NCBI RefSeq assembly: GCF_007750395.1
Contig: NZ_CP036281.1
Coordinates: 1,091,211-1,155,210 of the forward strand
Length of the DNA: 64,000 nucleotides
Source: Polystyrenella longa
GTDB lineage: Bacteria; Planctomycetota; Planctomycetia; Planctomycetales; Planctomycetaceae
Direction of reading: 5' to 3'
The translations under genes were made by a program, and so were the position numbers. The notes under the pieces were generated by a model. It searched no databases. It was not told where the DNA came from and saw only the letters and a program-made list of their open reading frames with translations. Shown here piece after piece: positions 46,495 through 56,798 of the stretch. How positions within the stretch are numbered: position 1 is the first letter of the stretch; each line of letters starts with the position of its first letter.

Positions 46495-48585
46495 CTATAG
46501 CCAGCGGTTTTTTAAACCATCACGAATGGAGCGACTGTCGATTCCAGTGGAGCGATAGCTCTCCAAGTCGTCGGCATCAATTTCGAGATCGGCATTGATG
46601 ATCTCGCAGCATTCCAGCACCGAGTCACTCAGGAAGCGACTCTTGCGAACAGATACGTTTCGGCCACCGGGAAAGCTGTTGTTTCGCGTAAAGTAACGAC
46701 GTGGGCAACCGACATACAGCCAATGTTTAGCACGCGTCAGCGCGACATAAAACAGACGGCGTTCTTCTTCCAGGTCGTCACCCGAACGGAGTGCCATTTC
46801 AGAGGGCAGACAACCTTCGATGGCTTGCAGGAGATAGACGACATCCCACTCAAGTCCTTTAGAAGAATGAATGGTACTGAGCACCAGACATTCCTCATCA
46901 GCATCTTGCGTCTGGTCCTTAAGTTCCATCATGGACGTCGGTGGTTCCAAGGCGAGGTCCGTAAGGAAGCTGGCCCGATTGACGTAACGATCCGAAATTC
47001 GCTCAAGCTGATCGAGATCATTTTCACGCGCACGCAGGTTGTCGTATTTTGATTCAAGAATCGGTTTGTAAAATCGGCGGACGAGTTTCAGCTGTCCCGA
47101 CATCGGTTCGTCGTCACTCCTTTTCAGGGACAGTGATTGGATCAGGGCGATGAAGAGAGGCCAGTGATCGCGCGTAGCTGCAGGCGGCTTAAAGTCTTTC
47201 CAGCCAGCGGTGATATCACTTTGCCCTTTACTCATCTCCATTAACTGCGCCCCTTTCTTGCGACCGATGCCGGGGAGCATGGTCAGCACGCGCATGACGG
47301 CGACTTCATCACGCGGGTTCTCCGCTATTCGGAGAAAGGAGAGCAGGTCTTTGGCGTGGGCTGTTTCAATAAACTTGAGGCCACCATACTTGGCAAAGGG
47401 AATATCCCGATGCCCCAGTTCGATTTCCAATGGCAAGCTATGATGCGATGCGCGAAAGAGAACGGCCTGTCGGTTAAGGGGAACACCATTCTCGCGATGT
47501 TCCAGAATCTGGGAGATCAAATAATCTGTTTGAACATCTTCGTTGTCACTTTCCACAATAATCGGCCGCGGACCTTGTTCTCGATCAGACCAGAGGTTTT
47601 TCTCGAACCGCTCCGGAGCCATGGAAATCACTCGGTTCGTCATCTCTAGAATAGGCTGAGTGGAGCGGTAATTCTGTTCCAGGGCCACAATGGTGGTGTT
47701 GGGGAAATCCTGAGGGAAATCGAGAATGTTTCGGACCGTTGCAGCGCGAAAAGAATAAATTGACTGGGCATCATCGCCAACGACGGTCACTCCCTGTCCT
47801 TCCGGAGAGAGCAACTGCAGGATACTGGATTGAAGAACGTTGGTATCCTGGTATTCGTCAATAAGAACGGCGTCGAACTGGCTGCGGATCATCTCTGCTC
47901 CCGTGTCAGAATCGAGCAGGGCTCTCCAGAAAACAAGCAGGTCGTCGTAGTCAAGAACTCCCTGTAGCTCTTTGCGATCTACGAAGGCGCGGAACAGTCC
48001 TTTAAGTTCATCTTGATATTCGGCACACCAGGGAAAATCAAATTGCAGGACTTCTTCGAGTCGCCGCTGAGAATTCATGCAGCGACTGTAGATGTCGAGG
48101 CACGTTCCCTTAAGCGGGAACCGCTTCTTGCTGTCCGCGAGATTCATGTCTATGCGCAGTAGTTGCAATAAATCTTCGGAGTCCGTTCGGTCGAGAATCG
48201 TGAACTGTGAATCGAGACCGAGTGCGTTTCCATATTTACGCAGCATACGTGCCGAGATGGAATGGAAAGTTCCTCCCCATACACCCCGACCAGGTCGTTT
48301 GCGTCCCGTTCGATCGGCATGATGGTCCAGACCTGAGAGAATCGCCTCGACTCGTCGCAGCATTTCATTGGCTGCGCGTCTCGTGAAAGTAAGCAGCATA
48401 ATGCGACGTGGGTCGACGCCGGTTGCGATCAACCAAGCGACTCGGTGTGCCAAAGTGGTCGTTTTACCAGTACCAGCTCCGGCGACGATTAGGAGCGGAT
48501 TGAGATCGTGCTCGACCGCCACTCGCTGTTGGTCATTCAGCTGTGAAAGTAGCGATTCCAGATGATCATCATCGGCTTCAACCAT
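46495..48585 (-). CDS. UvrD/PcrA-like ATP-dependent DNA helicase
   Basis: The 696-residue protein is a superfamily 1A helicase that unwinds DNA in repair and replication conflicts. Motif I AGAGTGKTTT lies at residues 35-44, then LTFTRRAANEM, the DEYQDTN Walker B box, GDDAQSIYSFRAA, EQNYRSTQPIL, STIHSSKGLEWD and LFYVALTRAK. The 696-residue length is close to typical UvrD/PcrA; the extreme C-terminal tail is short. I use the ATG at 48585, with AGGA six bases upstream, because the longer upstream frame from 48765 adds a sequence without helicase features. Confidence 0.94.
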   Translation of the reverse strand: MVEADDDHLESLLSQLNDQQRVAVEHDLNPLLIVAGAGTGKTTTLAHRVAWLIATGVDPRRIMLLTFTRRAANEMLRRVEAILSGLDHHADRTGRKRPGRGVWGGTFHSISARMLRKYGNALGLDSQFTILDRTDSEDLLQLLRIDMNLADSKKRFPLKGTCLDIYSRCMNSQRRLEEVLQFDFPWCAEYQDELKGLFRAFVDRKELQGVLDYDDLLVFWRALLDSDTGAEMIRSQFDAVLIDEYQDTNVLQSSILQLLSPEGQGVTVVGDDAQSIYSFRAATVRNILDFPQDFPNTTIVALEQNYRSTQPILEMTNRVISMAPERFEKNLWSDREQGPRPIIVESDNEDVQTDYLISQILEHRENGVPLNRQAVLFRASHHSLPLEIELGHRDIPFAKYGGLKFIETAHAKDLLSFLRIAENPRDEVAVMRVLTMLPGIGRKKGAQLMEMSKGQSDITAGWKDFKPPAATRDHWPLFIALIQSLSLKRSDDEPMSGQLKLVRRFYKPILESKYDNLRARENDLDQLERISDRYVNRASFLTDLALEPPTSMMELKDQTQDADEECLVLSTIHSSKGLEWDVVYLLQAIEGCLPSEMALRSGDDLEEERRLFYVALTRAKHWLYVGCPRRYFTRNNSFPGGRNVSVRKSRFLSDSVLECCEIINADLEIDADDLESYRSTGIDSRSIRDGLKNRWL

Positions 48586-48744
48586 GAAGCATCCTGAGGT
48601 AAGGAGGTTGTGAGTGAATAAGCTTGATACCCAAGCGGTCGTATTGCAGCATTGAAGGTCTTGGACGGCAAGATAATCATAGCAGCCGACGGTTCCCGCT
48701 CCTACCCCCCGGAATTTCTCAAGCGGGTTCGGGGAAACCAAACA

Positions 48745-48781
48745 ATAAAAAAGCCCTCGCTGCAAAGGGCAGGAGGGCTTT
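48745..48781 (-). terminator. Terminator after the alpha-glucan phosphorylase gene
   Basis: On the minus strand the stem AAAGCCCTC/GAGGGCTTT is followed by TTTTATTG. It lies 37 bases after the glgP stop and separates it from the helicase gene. Confidence 0.88.
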
Positions 48782-48817
48782 GGATTTTACTTAAACATTC
48801 AGGCGTTATTCGCGGAA

Positions 48818-50962
48818 TTAGAACAACTCGCTGGAAGTTCCACCACCGGCAGGAATATACGTTTGTGTGACATAATCCATTACCATTCGGTCGGCATTAA
48901 ACCGCCAACCGAGCGAGCGAATCGCCCGTTTCATGCGGTAAATCCACTCTTGCGGCAGGTCGTCTTTGTCGCGAGCGTAGTACATCGGGATGACTTCATC
49001 CACCAGCGTGCTCATCAGGTTTTCAGCATCACGTTGGTCTTGAATTTCGACATTGGAATGAACACGTCCCGGACCGATAGCGAAGCCGTTGGCTCCGTCA
49101 AAGGCTTCCGCCCACCAACCATCCAGAATAGAGCAGTTGAGGCCGCCGTTTAGCACGACTTTCTGTCCACTCGTTCCCGAGGCTTCCAGCGGACGTCGAG
49201 GATTGTTGAGCCACACGTCAACGCCTTGAACCAGATGTCGACCGAGGTTGATATCGTAGTTGTCGAGGAACAGAACGCGGCCACGGAAGCGGTCTTCCTG
49301 TGTCAGCTTGAAGATTTTCTGCAGGATCACTTTTCCGTTGTCATCTCGCGGGTGTGCTTTCCCAGCAAAGATGAACTGCACTGGCTTGGTACTGCTGTTG
49401 ACCAGTTTGGCAAAGTTCTCAAAGTCTCGCAGGACAAGGTCGGCTCGTTTGTAAGGAGCAAAGCGGCGAGCAAACCCAATGGTCAAAAACTTAGGATCGA
49501 GGATATCGGCCAGTTTTGCCACCTGTTCTTTAGGGGCACCGCGGCGTTCTGCCTGTTGCATTGCGCAACTACGAGCGTAAATGATCAGCCGGTTTTTGAG
49601 TGACTGGTGTGTCTCCCATAGTTCGGCGGGATCGACTTCCATGAAACTTGACCAGACCTCGGGTTCACCCGTGTGCTTATGCCAATCCAGCGGGAGAATG
49701 CGGTCATAAAGAGCACGCATCTGGGCCGCCAACCAAGTCGGTACGTGCACCCCGTTTGTAATATGACCGATCGGAATTTCGTCTTCGCCTCGCCAGGGCC
49801 ACAGATTCGACCACATGCTGCGGCTGACTACACCGTGCAGGTTCGAGACGGCGTTGGCTTTGCGACTCAGTTTGAAGGCGAGGACCGTCATGCAGAAGGT
49901 TTCAGAGTGGTTCTGCGGGTCGACACGGCCAAGGGCCATCAGGCCTTCATGATTCAAACCGAGTTGATCGGCGAGCGGGCCAACATGTTCTTCGACGAGC
50001 CCCGAATCAAATCGGTCGTGACCGGCTGGGACAGGAGTATGCGTCGTGAAGACACCGGAGCGAGCGACTTCACGCATGGCATCGTCGAACGAAAGTCCAT
50101 CGGCCTGCATGCGAAGTCGGATGAATTCCAGCGGAGCGAAGGCAGAGTGTCCTTCGTTCATATGGATCACTCGAGGGTCGATCCCCATGGCGGTCAGTGC
50201 GCGAGCTCCTCCGATACCGAGCAGAATTTCCTGTCGGATACGAATCCGTTGATCGCCACCGTAAAGACGGGCAGTCAGATCGCGAACTTCTTCCGCGTTT
50301 TCCTGCACGTTCGTGTCGAGCAGGTACAGTTTGATGCGACCGACATCGACTTCCCAGACTTTGGCGTGGATCGTTTCGTTCCGGGTCGGAACGTTGATCA
50401 TGACAGGTTTACCATCGACACCAAGTGCTTCCCGAATCGGGAGGACTGATTTATCCAGTGTTGGATACGATTCTTCCTGCCAGCCATCTTTGTTAATGTT
50501 CTGAATGAAGTAGCCTTCGTCGTAATAAAGACCGACGCCGATCAACGGTGCTCCTAAATCGGAGGCACTCTTCAAGTGGTCCCCCGCGAGAATTCCCAGC
50601 CCACCCGAGTAGATCGGGAAGGATTCATGGATACCGAATTCAGCCGAGAAGTAGGCGACGGGGCGATGTTGCAGTACCCCTCCCTGGATATTTCCCCAAG
50701 TATCCTCTTCATTCATATATTCCTGCCAGGCTCGGTAGGCCCGGTTGATGCTGGAATGGAGCGCGAGATCCGAGATTCGTTTTTCAAGCTTGTCCGCGTC
50801 GTATTCTCGCAGCATCTTGAAGGGATTGTGTCTTTGTTGCGACCAGAGCAGCGGGTCGATTTGTCGGAAGATGTTGGTGATGTCGGGTTGCCAGCTCCAC
50901 CAGAAATTCGAGGCAAGTGCCGAGAGTTTCTCATGCACAGTCGTATTGTATTTTTCAGCCAT
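48818..50962 (-). CDS. glgP: Alpha-glucan phosphorylase (GT35, short DUF3417 type)
   Basis: The enzyme cuts alpha-1,4-glucans such as glycogen with phosphate, giving glucose-1-phosphate. The 714-residue chain has the N-terminal DUF3417 domain ([18 protein letters not shown]), then the catalytic part with [34 protein letters not shown], and the PLP-lysine loop [17 protein letters not shown]. The phosphorylase core [13 protein letters not shown] is also present. I use the ATG at 50962, preceded by AAGGAAG, rather than the frame from 50998 with 12 more residues. It is a single gene with its own terminator. Confidence 0.95.
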   Translation of the reverse strand: MAEKYNTTVHEKLSALASNFWWSWQPDITNIFRQIDPLLWSQQRHNPFKMLREYDADKLEKRISDLALHSSINRAYRAWQEYMNEEDTWGNIQGGVLQHRPVAYFSAEFGIHESFPIYSGGLGILAGDHLKSASDLGAPLIGVGLYYDEGYFIQNINKDGWQEESYPTLDKSVLPIREALGVDGKPVMINVPTRNETIHAKVWEVDVGRIKLYLLDTNVQENAEEVRDLTARLYGGDQRIRIRQEILLGIGGARALTAMGIDPRVIHMNEGHSAFAPLEFIRLRMQADGLSFDDAMREVARSGVFTTHTPVPAGHDRFDSGLVEEHVGPLADQLGLNHEGLMALGRVDPQNHSETFCMTVLAFKLSRKANAVSNLHGVVSRSMWSNLWPWRGEDEIPIGHITNGVHVPTWLAAQMRALYDRILPLDWHKHTGEPEVWSSFMEVDPAELWETHQSLKNRLIIYARSCAMQQAERRGAPKEQVAKLADILDPKFLTIGFARRFAPYKRADLVLRDFENFAKLVNSSTKPVQFIFAGKAHPRDDNGKVILQKIFKLTQEDRFRGRVLFLDNYDINLGRHLVQGVDVWLNNPRRPLEASGTSGQKVVLNGGLNCSILDGWWAEAFDGANGFAIGPGRVHSNVEIQDQRDAENLMSTLVDEVIPMYYARDKDDLPQEWIYRMKRAIRSLGWRFNADRMVMDYVTQTYIPAGGGTSSELF

Positions 50963-51526
50963 GAATATTTCTTCCTTCCCTTTCAAGGCCCGGTTCATTT
51001 AAACATTCGCGGAAATTCAGGTCACGAAAGTTCCGGCGAAAATCTGGATTACGATTGTCTAATTCACTGTCGCTGAAGGGGGATCGGCACTCTTTATCCG
51101 GGAGGGATAGCGTGGATAATGAGCAGAGCCCTTCAACGTGCGCGATGAAAACAGGCCTGGAAAAATTGCAGAGGACCACAAGCGCCATCCTGGAAGGTTG
51201 GTTCCTGAGATCGGGGATATGAGTTGGATCCCGCAGGCAGCGAATTCGTCGTTAGCCTGTTGTCTCCATACTTTTAGCAGTATAGCCAAGAAAATCGAGT
51301 GGTCGAGTGAAATGCATCTTGAATCGTTCTCTCGTAGGAGAATGAACTGCAATTAGTTGGAAGGATAGGAGGAATACGGGGAGCAGCTGAAATCATTAGC
51401 TTCTCAAGTCCCCTCACAAACAATCTGAGGCGCAAAAAATAACCGTCCTTTCCCACCGATGCAGGGGAGGACGGTCGATTCAAATGTGATAGCGCTGTGA
51501 GCAGAGCTATGTCCGTGTGGGACCAG
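50963..51526. other. Region between glgP and the HNH gene
   Basis: Apart from the terminator of the HNH gene, about 560 bases hold only short frames without ribosome sites or protein-like composition. Confidence 0.5.
51433..51475 (-). terminator. Terminator after the HNH gene
   Basis: The stem ACCGTCCT/AGGACGGT (with a GGGAAA-rich loop) is followed on the minus strand by TATTTTTTG. It lies 52 bases after the HNH stop. Confidence 0.85.
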
Positions 51527-52123
51527 TTACTCTTCGAGTTCGACGTTCCAGTAGGCTTCGCTCATGAATTTGGACCAGCTGTCGATCCGCTTTCCGAAGG
51601 AGGCGTAGATCGGCTTCCAGGGAGGTCGGACTGGTTCGGCGAGCAGCGGCATGTGTGCCTCTTTGGGCGTTTTGTCCGCTTTCCGCTTATTGCAGTTGAT
51701 ACAGGCCAGTACACAATTGTCCCAGCTGGAGACTCCACCTCGAGAACGAGGCAAAACGTGGTCGATCGTCAGTTCCGCACTACCGGGCTGTTTGCTGCAG
51801 TACTGGCAGGTGAACTTGTCACGACGGAACAGATTTCTTCGGCTGAAGGCGACTGTCCGTTTAGGAATACGATCGTAGCTGGTCAGCGTCACGATTTCAG
51901 GGACACGCAGACGCGAGTGGTTCGTGACGATGCAAGGTTCATCATGCTCGGGATCAAGTTCGGCCCAGTCATGCCAGGTGTAGGTGGCATAATTTTCAGG
52001 GTCGACAATATGGGCGGATTCGTTCCAGACCTTAATGAGCGCCCGTGAGACCGGCACAATTCCGACCGGCTGCCAGTTCCTGTTCAGAACCAGCGTAGGA
52101 CGCGATAGCGATGAGGTTACCAT
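51527..52123 (-). CDS. HNH endonuclease (McrA-like)
   Basis: The 198-residue protein has an HNH nuclease domain at about residues 100-150 with zinc cysteines C106, C109, C141 and C144, and the core D121-H122 in IDHVLPRSRGG and N136 in SWDNCVLACINCNKRK. An N-terminal part of about 95 residues (VNRNWQPVGIVPVSRALIKVW) matches the common bacterial 'HNH endonuclease' proteins. It stands alone and has no methyltransferase or toxin-antitoxin partner beside it, so a role in restriction is not supported. I use the ATG at 52123, with GGGAG upstream; a GTG six bases earlier is possible. Confidence 0.92.
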   Translation of the reverse strand: MVTSSLSRPTLVLNRNWQPVGIVPVSRALIKVWNESAHIVDPENYATYTWHDWAELDPEHDEPCIVTNHSRLRVPEIVTLTSYDRIPKRTVAFSRRNLFRRDKFTCQYCSKQPGSAELTIDHVLPRSRGGVSSWDNCVLACINCNKRKADKTPKEAHMPLLAEPVRPPWKPIYASFGKRIDSWSKFMSEAYWNVELEE

Positions 52124-52890
52124 ATTCACTTTCTCCCGAGACGGGTAGGACGATATACGAAGTGAGTAGAGGGGCGATGCACTCCAGATTGGCGATTATC
52201 AAACGTAATTCACCACCAGACACCAGGACGGGTATCCGCAGACAACGCCTTCTGAGAACAAGGTTTCGCGATAAACGAGGTAAACCTTCTTCAGCAAGGA
52301 AGTTGCTGTTGTTGATGATTGATATCGAACCTGAAGTTTTCTAGTTGTCAGATAGATATTAATTGGACGCAAGTTGGATTTGACTCATCTCACGAAATCT
52401 TAAGAATCTTCTGCAGGAGTTTCTCTGAAATTCATCAGTTGAAAACTCCCCATGTAACTGTTCTAGATATGCGAACGCGGAACAGCACCCGAGTGTATAT
52501 GGTTTTCTGAAGGAAGTTGCGGCGGACGCCGAATCATTCAGGAGGTAATCTGGTAGGGCATTCGATTCAAACTGCTGTCTAACGACGTCAGCGAAAGAGC
52601 CGAACGTATCTCATCCTCGAATTGTGAAAATCTCAATTCACTGCGATTTCTACGCAAATAGAGGATCGCATTAATATGAACTCTGGAAGGTGCTGTGGCA
52701 AGGTGTTCTCTGTTCAGCAGAAACCACCCCTTTGCTCAAGCATCCTAGAGTCATATTTATACAAGAGGTTCACAGGTTCAGGAAAATAATTCAAGTCTGA
52801 ACCCGAAAAAAGAAGCCTGTTCTTCGTCCCGACTCGGGGAAGAAAAACAGGCTTTTTAGATTATTATTCATCCGCTGCAGGGCCGGGGAA
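52124..52890. other. Gene-free region between HNH and fumC
   Basis: About 765 bases that hold only the fumC terminator at the right end. AT-rich throughout. No frame has a convincing start or domain. Confidence 0.55.
52805..52856 (-). terminator. Terminator after fumC
   Basis: The stem AAGCCTGT/ACAGGCTT with an inner CTTC/GAAG pairing is followed on the minus strand by CTTTTTTCGG. It lies 34 bases past the fumC stop. Confidence 0.88.
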
Positions 52891-54315
52891 CTACGCCTGG
52901 GGTTCCGTCATGCTGAACGGATCGAGTGCTTCCTCGAGCTGTTCTGGTGGCAGAATATTCTGCTCAGTGCAGAGTTCTCGAATGGTCTTATTCGTTTTGA
53001 AGGCTTCTTTCGCCAGCGCCGAAGCTTTCTCGTAACCGATGTACGGGTTGAGACTCGTGACCATCGACAGGCTTTTTTCGACGGCGTCGTTACACGCTTC
53101 TTCGTTGGGCTCCAATCCGTCCATGCAGAACTCGACAAACGCGTCGGTAGCCTTGCTTAGCAACATAATGCTTTCGAGCGTCGTCTGGCCCATCATGGGC
53201 ATCATGATGTTCAACTGGAATTGGCCTCCCGAAGAACCGCTGATGGCGATCGCCTGATCATTCCCCATGACGCGGGCTGTGACCTGTAACATACTTTCGC
53301 ACATCACGGGGTTTACTTTCCCGGGCATAATGGAACTACCTGGCTGACGATCTGGGATTTTGACTTCGTAATATCCACATCGAGGGCCAGCACCCAGCCA
53401 ACGGATGTTATTCGCCACGTTGAACAGGGTGGAGGCAATCGTTTTCAACTGGCCATGGCATTCCACTAGTCCATCACGCTGCGCATTCGCTTCAAAGTGA
53501 TTGGCCGCTTCCACAAAGGGAACGCCGCTCTCTTTGGCCAGCTCTTCAGCCACTCGGCCGCCGAATTCGGGGTGGGTATTGATTCCGGAACCGACAGCTG
53601 TGCCACCGACGGGCAGTTCGAGAATCGCTTCGATGGCCCGTTCAGCCCGATCAATTGACAACTCCAACTGGCGGGCGAATCCGCCGAATTCCTGACCCAG
53701 GCGAAGAGGGGTGGCATCGGCAAGGTGTGTCCGGCCAATCTTGATGATTTTGTCCCAGGCGACGGCCTTGTCTGAAAGACTGACGGCAAACTTCTTCAGA
53801 GCAGGGATCAAATGATTTCGAATCGACATACCTACAGCAACGTGAATCGCAGTAGGGAAGGTATCGTTAGTGCTCTGTCCCATGTTGACGTGATCGTTGG
53901 GGTGGATCTGTTTTTCAGCTGCGAATCGATCCCCCTTCATGATCTCAATTGCCCGGTTGGCAATGACTTCGTTGCAGTTCATGTTACTCGACGTTCCCGA
54001 TCCCGTCTGGAAGACGTCGATGGGAAATTGGTCATTGTAATTTCCGGCAGCAACCTCTTTGGCGGAAGCGAGCATCGCTTCGACTTGCTTGTCGCTCAGT
54101 GGGTTTTTTCCCGTTCCGGTCAGTTTGCCAAGATCACGGTTGGCGACTCCACAGGCGTATTTGACGAGTCCCATTGCCTGAATCAGTTCGGGCGGGAGTG
54201 TCCAACCGGAGATTGGGAAATTCTCGACCGCCCGCTGCGTCTGCGCACCGTAATACGCCTGAGCAGGAACCTGTACATCACCCATCGAATCTCGTTCCGT
54301 CCGAAACTCAGCCAT
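52891..54315 (-). CDS. fumC: Class II fumarate hydratase
   Basis: Fumarase C converts fumarate to L-malate in the citric acid cycle. The 474-residue protein shows the family's signature GSSIMPGKVNPV, the TGSGTSSNMNCNEVIANRA segment, the HPNDHVNMGQSTNDTFPTA site, and RTHLADATPLRLGQEFGG. The start at 54315 has GAGAGGTG before it and gives MAEFRTERDSMGDVQVP, normal for FumC; a frame from 54408 would add 31 residues unrelated to the family. It is a single gene with a terminator. Confidence 0.97.
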   Translation of the reverse strand: MAEFRTERDSMGDVQVPAQAYYGAQTQRAVENFPISGWTLPPELIQAMGLVKYACGVANRDLGKLTGTGKNPLSDKQVEAMLASAKEVAAGNYNDQFPIDVFQTGSGTSSNMNCNEVIANRAIEIMKGDRFAAEKQIHPNDHVNMGQSTNDTFPTAIHVAVGMSIRNHLIPALKKFAVSLSDKAVAWDKIIKIGRTHLADATPLRLGQEFGGFARQLELSIDRAERAIEAILELPVGGTAVGSGINTHPEFGGRVAEELAKESGVPFVEAANHFEANAQRDGLVECHGQLKTIASTLFNVANNIRWLGAGPRCGYYEVKIPDRQPGSSIMPGKVNPVMCESMLQVTARVMGNDQAIAISGSSGGQFQLNIMMPMMGQTTLESIMLLSKATDAFVEFCMDGLEPNEEACNDAVEKSLSMVTSLNPYIGYEKASALAKEAFKTNKTIRELCTEQNILPPEQLEEALDPFSMTEPQA

Positions 54316-54441
54316 CGAAATACACCTCTCTCGTTCATTGGATATCAGTAAAAGCAAATGGAGAGCCGGTAAAACCGACGTCTCCCCCTGATCATATCGC
54401 GCCATCATTTTTTGACAATGAGCCCGGCTGAGAAGATTCAG

Positions 54442-54516
54442 GGAACCACGAAATACACGAAAGAGATGAAATCAGAAACCGGAAATCTGTGTTTATCTGT
54501 GTCTATCTGTGGTTCC
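54442..54516. repeat. 75-bp palindromic repeat with ATCTGTG array
   Basis: The ends GGAACCAC and GTGGTTCC are a perfect 8-bp inverted repeat. The right half holds three spaced copies of ATCTGTG (ATCTGTGTTTATCTGTGTCT, then ATCTGTGG), the left half holds AATACACGAAAGAG. Repeats of this type are dispersed in many environmental bacteria. The right end of the element forms the C-terminal codons and stop of the methyltransferase at 54493-55359. Confidence 0.72.
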
Positions 54517-55359
54517 AACCAACCCAGCCGGATCTCGTCGTTTCCAGATCATCCCATAGGAAAGAGACTGCACGTCGCCCAGGTCGAATTCACCATCGCC
54601 TGAGGGATGTTGAGAGATAATTTCGTAGTGAGAAGAGAGGATGTCGCACAGTTCATTGTGGTCCAGGAACCAGGCGGGGTAGCTTTGGGGGGAACCGTAG
54701 ATAGAGGCGGGAACGTGCTGTAGGGTGAGCCGATTGCATTTCTGAAAGAGTAAGGGCGTACGGTCAATTACGATCCAGGGAATCTCTGTGTTGGCAATCA
54801 TTCGGAGAAACGAGAACGGCTCTTGCAGATAAGGAAGCACGCCCGAGAGGAGCAGTAAATCGACGGGCCCCTGCGCGAGTCGTTCCTCTATGGACGGAGA
54901 GAACTTTAACTCCGATGTGGTAAAATCGTCGCGGCCCGCTTGAATCAGCGCGGGTTGTTCGACGATCGTCCAGTCAAATTTCAAATCCACCGGTGCCGCA
55001 TGGCGACAGCGATCATAAGTCGATCCCAGAGCACCGCCGAAGTCGATTACTGAGATAGACTTCGAGTCCTTTTCCAGTCCAAGATGATATAGCACAGAAA
55101 GCAAACGGAGGGGTGGGCAGGCCGAATCAATGACAACACCATCCTGAGCAAACAGTCCTTTTCCAGCCCGTACTTGTCGCTGCGCGTCGATCACTCGCTT
55201 TTGAATGAGTTCCGAGTCGTATCCCGATGCGTCCGCGAGTGCCGTTTCGAAATTAGGGTAATCGCCGGTGAACCGAATTAAATTCGGATTCCACCGTCGT
55301 CGCCAACGAAGCAAAGCAGGAGGAAGCCATGACCTCAGGTGTTCGCGCCACTTCGTCAT
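54493..55359 (-). CDS. TIGR04325-family methyltransferase
   Basis: The 288-residue protein belongs to the TIGR04325 group of putative methyltransferases often found in polysaccharide loci. The SAM site VIDFGGALGSTYDRCRH lies near residue 105, and the typical later segments LLLSGVLPYLQEPFSFL and SYPAWFLDHNELCDIL follow. The acceptor is not known. Its ATG overlaps the stop of the upstream kinase-like/methyltransferase gene by four bases (ATGA), so translation is coupled. The last residues VGTTDRHR and the stop are encoded by the inserted palindromic repeat. Confidence 0.86.
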   Translation of the reverse strand: MTKWREHLRSWLPPALLRWRRRWNPNLIRFTGDYPNFETALADASGYDSELIQKRVIDAQRQVRAGKGLFAQDGVVIDSACPPLRLLSVLYHLGLEKDSKSISVIDFGGALGSTYDRCRHAAPVDLKFDWTIVEQPALIQAGRDDFTTSELKFSPSIEERLAQGPVDLLLLSGVLPYLQEPFSFLRMIANTEIPWIVIDRTPLLFQKCNRLTLQHVPASIYGSPQSYPAWFLDHNELCDILSSHYEIISQHPSGDGEFDLGDVQSLSYGMIWKRRDPAGLVGTTDRHR

Positions 55360-56798
55360 GGCTCATTCCGTCTCTGTCGGCAGACAACCAGATATCGACC
55401 CGCGGGTGACGAGTCCTGAACGTCGACCTCTTCGAAATATTGTCGGGCAATGTCGCAGAAGTTTTCCAGCGTGTACCAGTCGTACGAATCGTTCCACCAG
55501 GTTTTAACGTACTCATCATCCCGGCTGACAAATTCGACGATCAAATCCTTCCTGGTAAATTGACTGAGTGCCCCAAAGATAAAGGGGAAGTCGAACATTT
55601 CAGTGAAAACGAGATGGTGAGTCAAACCGAGCGCCAAGACGCAGTCAGCCTGCAGACGCTGCTCTACAGCGGTGTAAAGCCGGCTACCTCTTGCATCGAT
55701 TGTTCCGTGCGGACCGACAGGATTCACGATGTTGAGATACGCCAGAGACATGCCGGAGTTCGACGACTGTTCTCTCTGAAAGAGTTGGTTGAGTGCCAAG
55801 TCGTCATTGTCTGTACAGACAACCTGTCGTCCCTGTCGGCAGGCGAGTTGTGCGTACCAACCGCTGTTACCCGCCAGATCATGAACAGTCGCGGGAGCCA
55901 GTTCTTCCAAGACTTTCGCGACCGTTATTTGTTTCTCCGACCATGTCTCCGGCTGGGCGTGATCTGGGTAATCCTCCGCGTAATAATGTGACCAGAATGT
56001 ACGCTGGCGAGGGAGACGAACTCGTTCCACGCGACGTTTCCAGCGTTCGAGTCCTTTGATCCAGATCTCGGTTGATGGTTGTCGTTGCAGATGAAATCGG
56101 TTCAGCCTCGCCAGCTTTTGAGCCCCACGTCCCAGGCGACTGTGACCGCGGGATTTCGCCAGCCTGAGCCAACCCCGTCTCCAGAGATAACGCAAACCGG
56201 GAAGTTCATCTTCCTGAATAGGTTGGGAATACTCCTGCATCAAAGTTCGTGCGAGTCGCCCGTGGCCACTGGTCATCAACTGCAGGGGATACCAGAACTG
56301 GGCACGGAATTGATTGATAAAATCGGCTCGGTGAATCTGTTCCAATGGGACGAACGAACCATAGTCGACGAACAGAGGAGTCGTTCCATCAAACACGAGA
56401 TTCCAGGGATGGGCGTCGGAAGTCGCCAGTCCTGATTTCGCGAGACGAATATTTAATTCCAGGAACTGAATTGCCGCTGACTGAAATGCAGCAGAGCACC
56501 ATTCGTAAGGATAACTCACAAACGGAATTCGATCGTGTTTAAGAACGAGTGCTGCACCCTCCAACTGAAGGTCAGTCTCTCTGGTTTCGACAAAGAGTCT
56601 TTCATGGATCAACTCTTGCAGCAAGCCCTCTTCCGTGAGCTGTTTCCACATGGGCAGGCTCGATTGTGGAATTGATCGGTAAAGTTCTCCCTGCCAGGTG
56701 AAAATGCGTGCCGTATGTGCCGGCGAGGCAGAGGTCGCGTATTCAATCTCAGCGGGAGGAATACGAATCTTTCCCGTTGTGGTGATTTCAGTTGCCAT
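55356..56798 (-). CDS. Kinase-like domain fused to SAM methyltransferase
   Basis: The 480-residue protein combines two parts. Residues about 30-150 carry a kinase-like catalytic region: D128 and N133 in ATSDAHPWNLVFDG correspond to the catalytic-loop pattern of aminoglycoside-kinase-like folds, and D145 in FVDYGSF to the DFG metal site. Residues about 295-480 carry a methyltransferase with motif I VHDLAGNSGWYAQLA (D307) and acidic D330 in VVCTDND. The arrangement is like WbdD chain terminators but in the opposite order; NoeA-like proteins are another relative. The ATG at 56798 has GGAG five bases ahead and overlaps the ABC ATPase stop by 11 bases. It overlaps the next gene by four bases. Confidence 0.85.
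   Translation of the reverse strand: MATEITTTGKIRIPPAEIEYATSASPAHTARIFTWQGELYRSIPQSSLPMWKQLTEEGLLQELIHERLFVETRETDLQLEGAALVLKHDRIPFVSYPYEWCSAAFQSAAIQFLELNIRLAKSGLATSDAHPWNLVFDGTTPLFVDYGSFVPLEQIHRADFINQFRAQFWYPLQLMTSGHGRLARTLMQEYSQPIQEDELPGLRYLWRRGWLRLAKSRGHSRLGRGAQKLARLNRFHLQRQPSTEIWIKGLERWKRRVERVRLPRQRTFWSHYYAEDYPDHAQPETWSEKQITVAKVLEELAPATVHDLAGNSGWYAQLACRQGRQVVCTDNDDLALNQLFQREQSSNSGMSLAYLNIVNPVGPHGTIDARGSRLYTAVEQRLQADCVLALGLTHHLVFTEMFDFPFIFGALSQFTRKDLIVEFVSRDDEYVKTWWNDSYDWYTLENFCDIARQYFEEVDVQDSSPAGRYLVVCRQRRNEP

Noticed and set aside
51527-52123. HNH gene as part of a restriction or defence island
   Set aside because: No methyltransferase, specificity subunit, or other defence gene lies nearby, and the protein is of the common stand-alone type.
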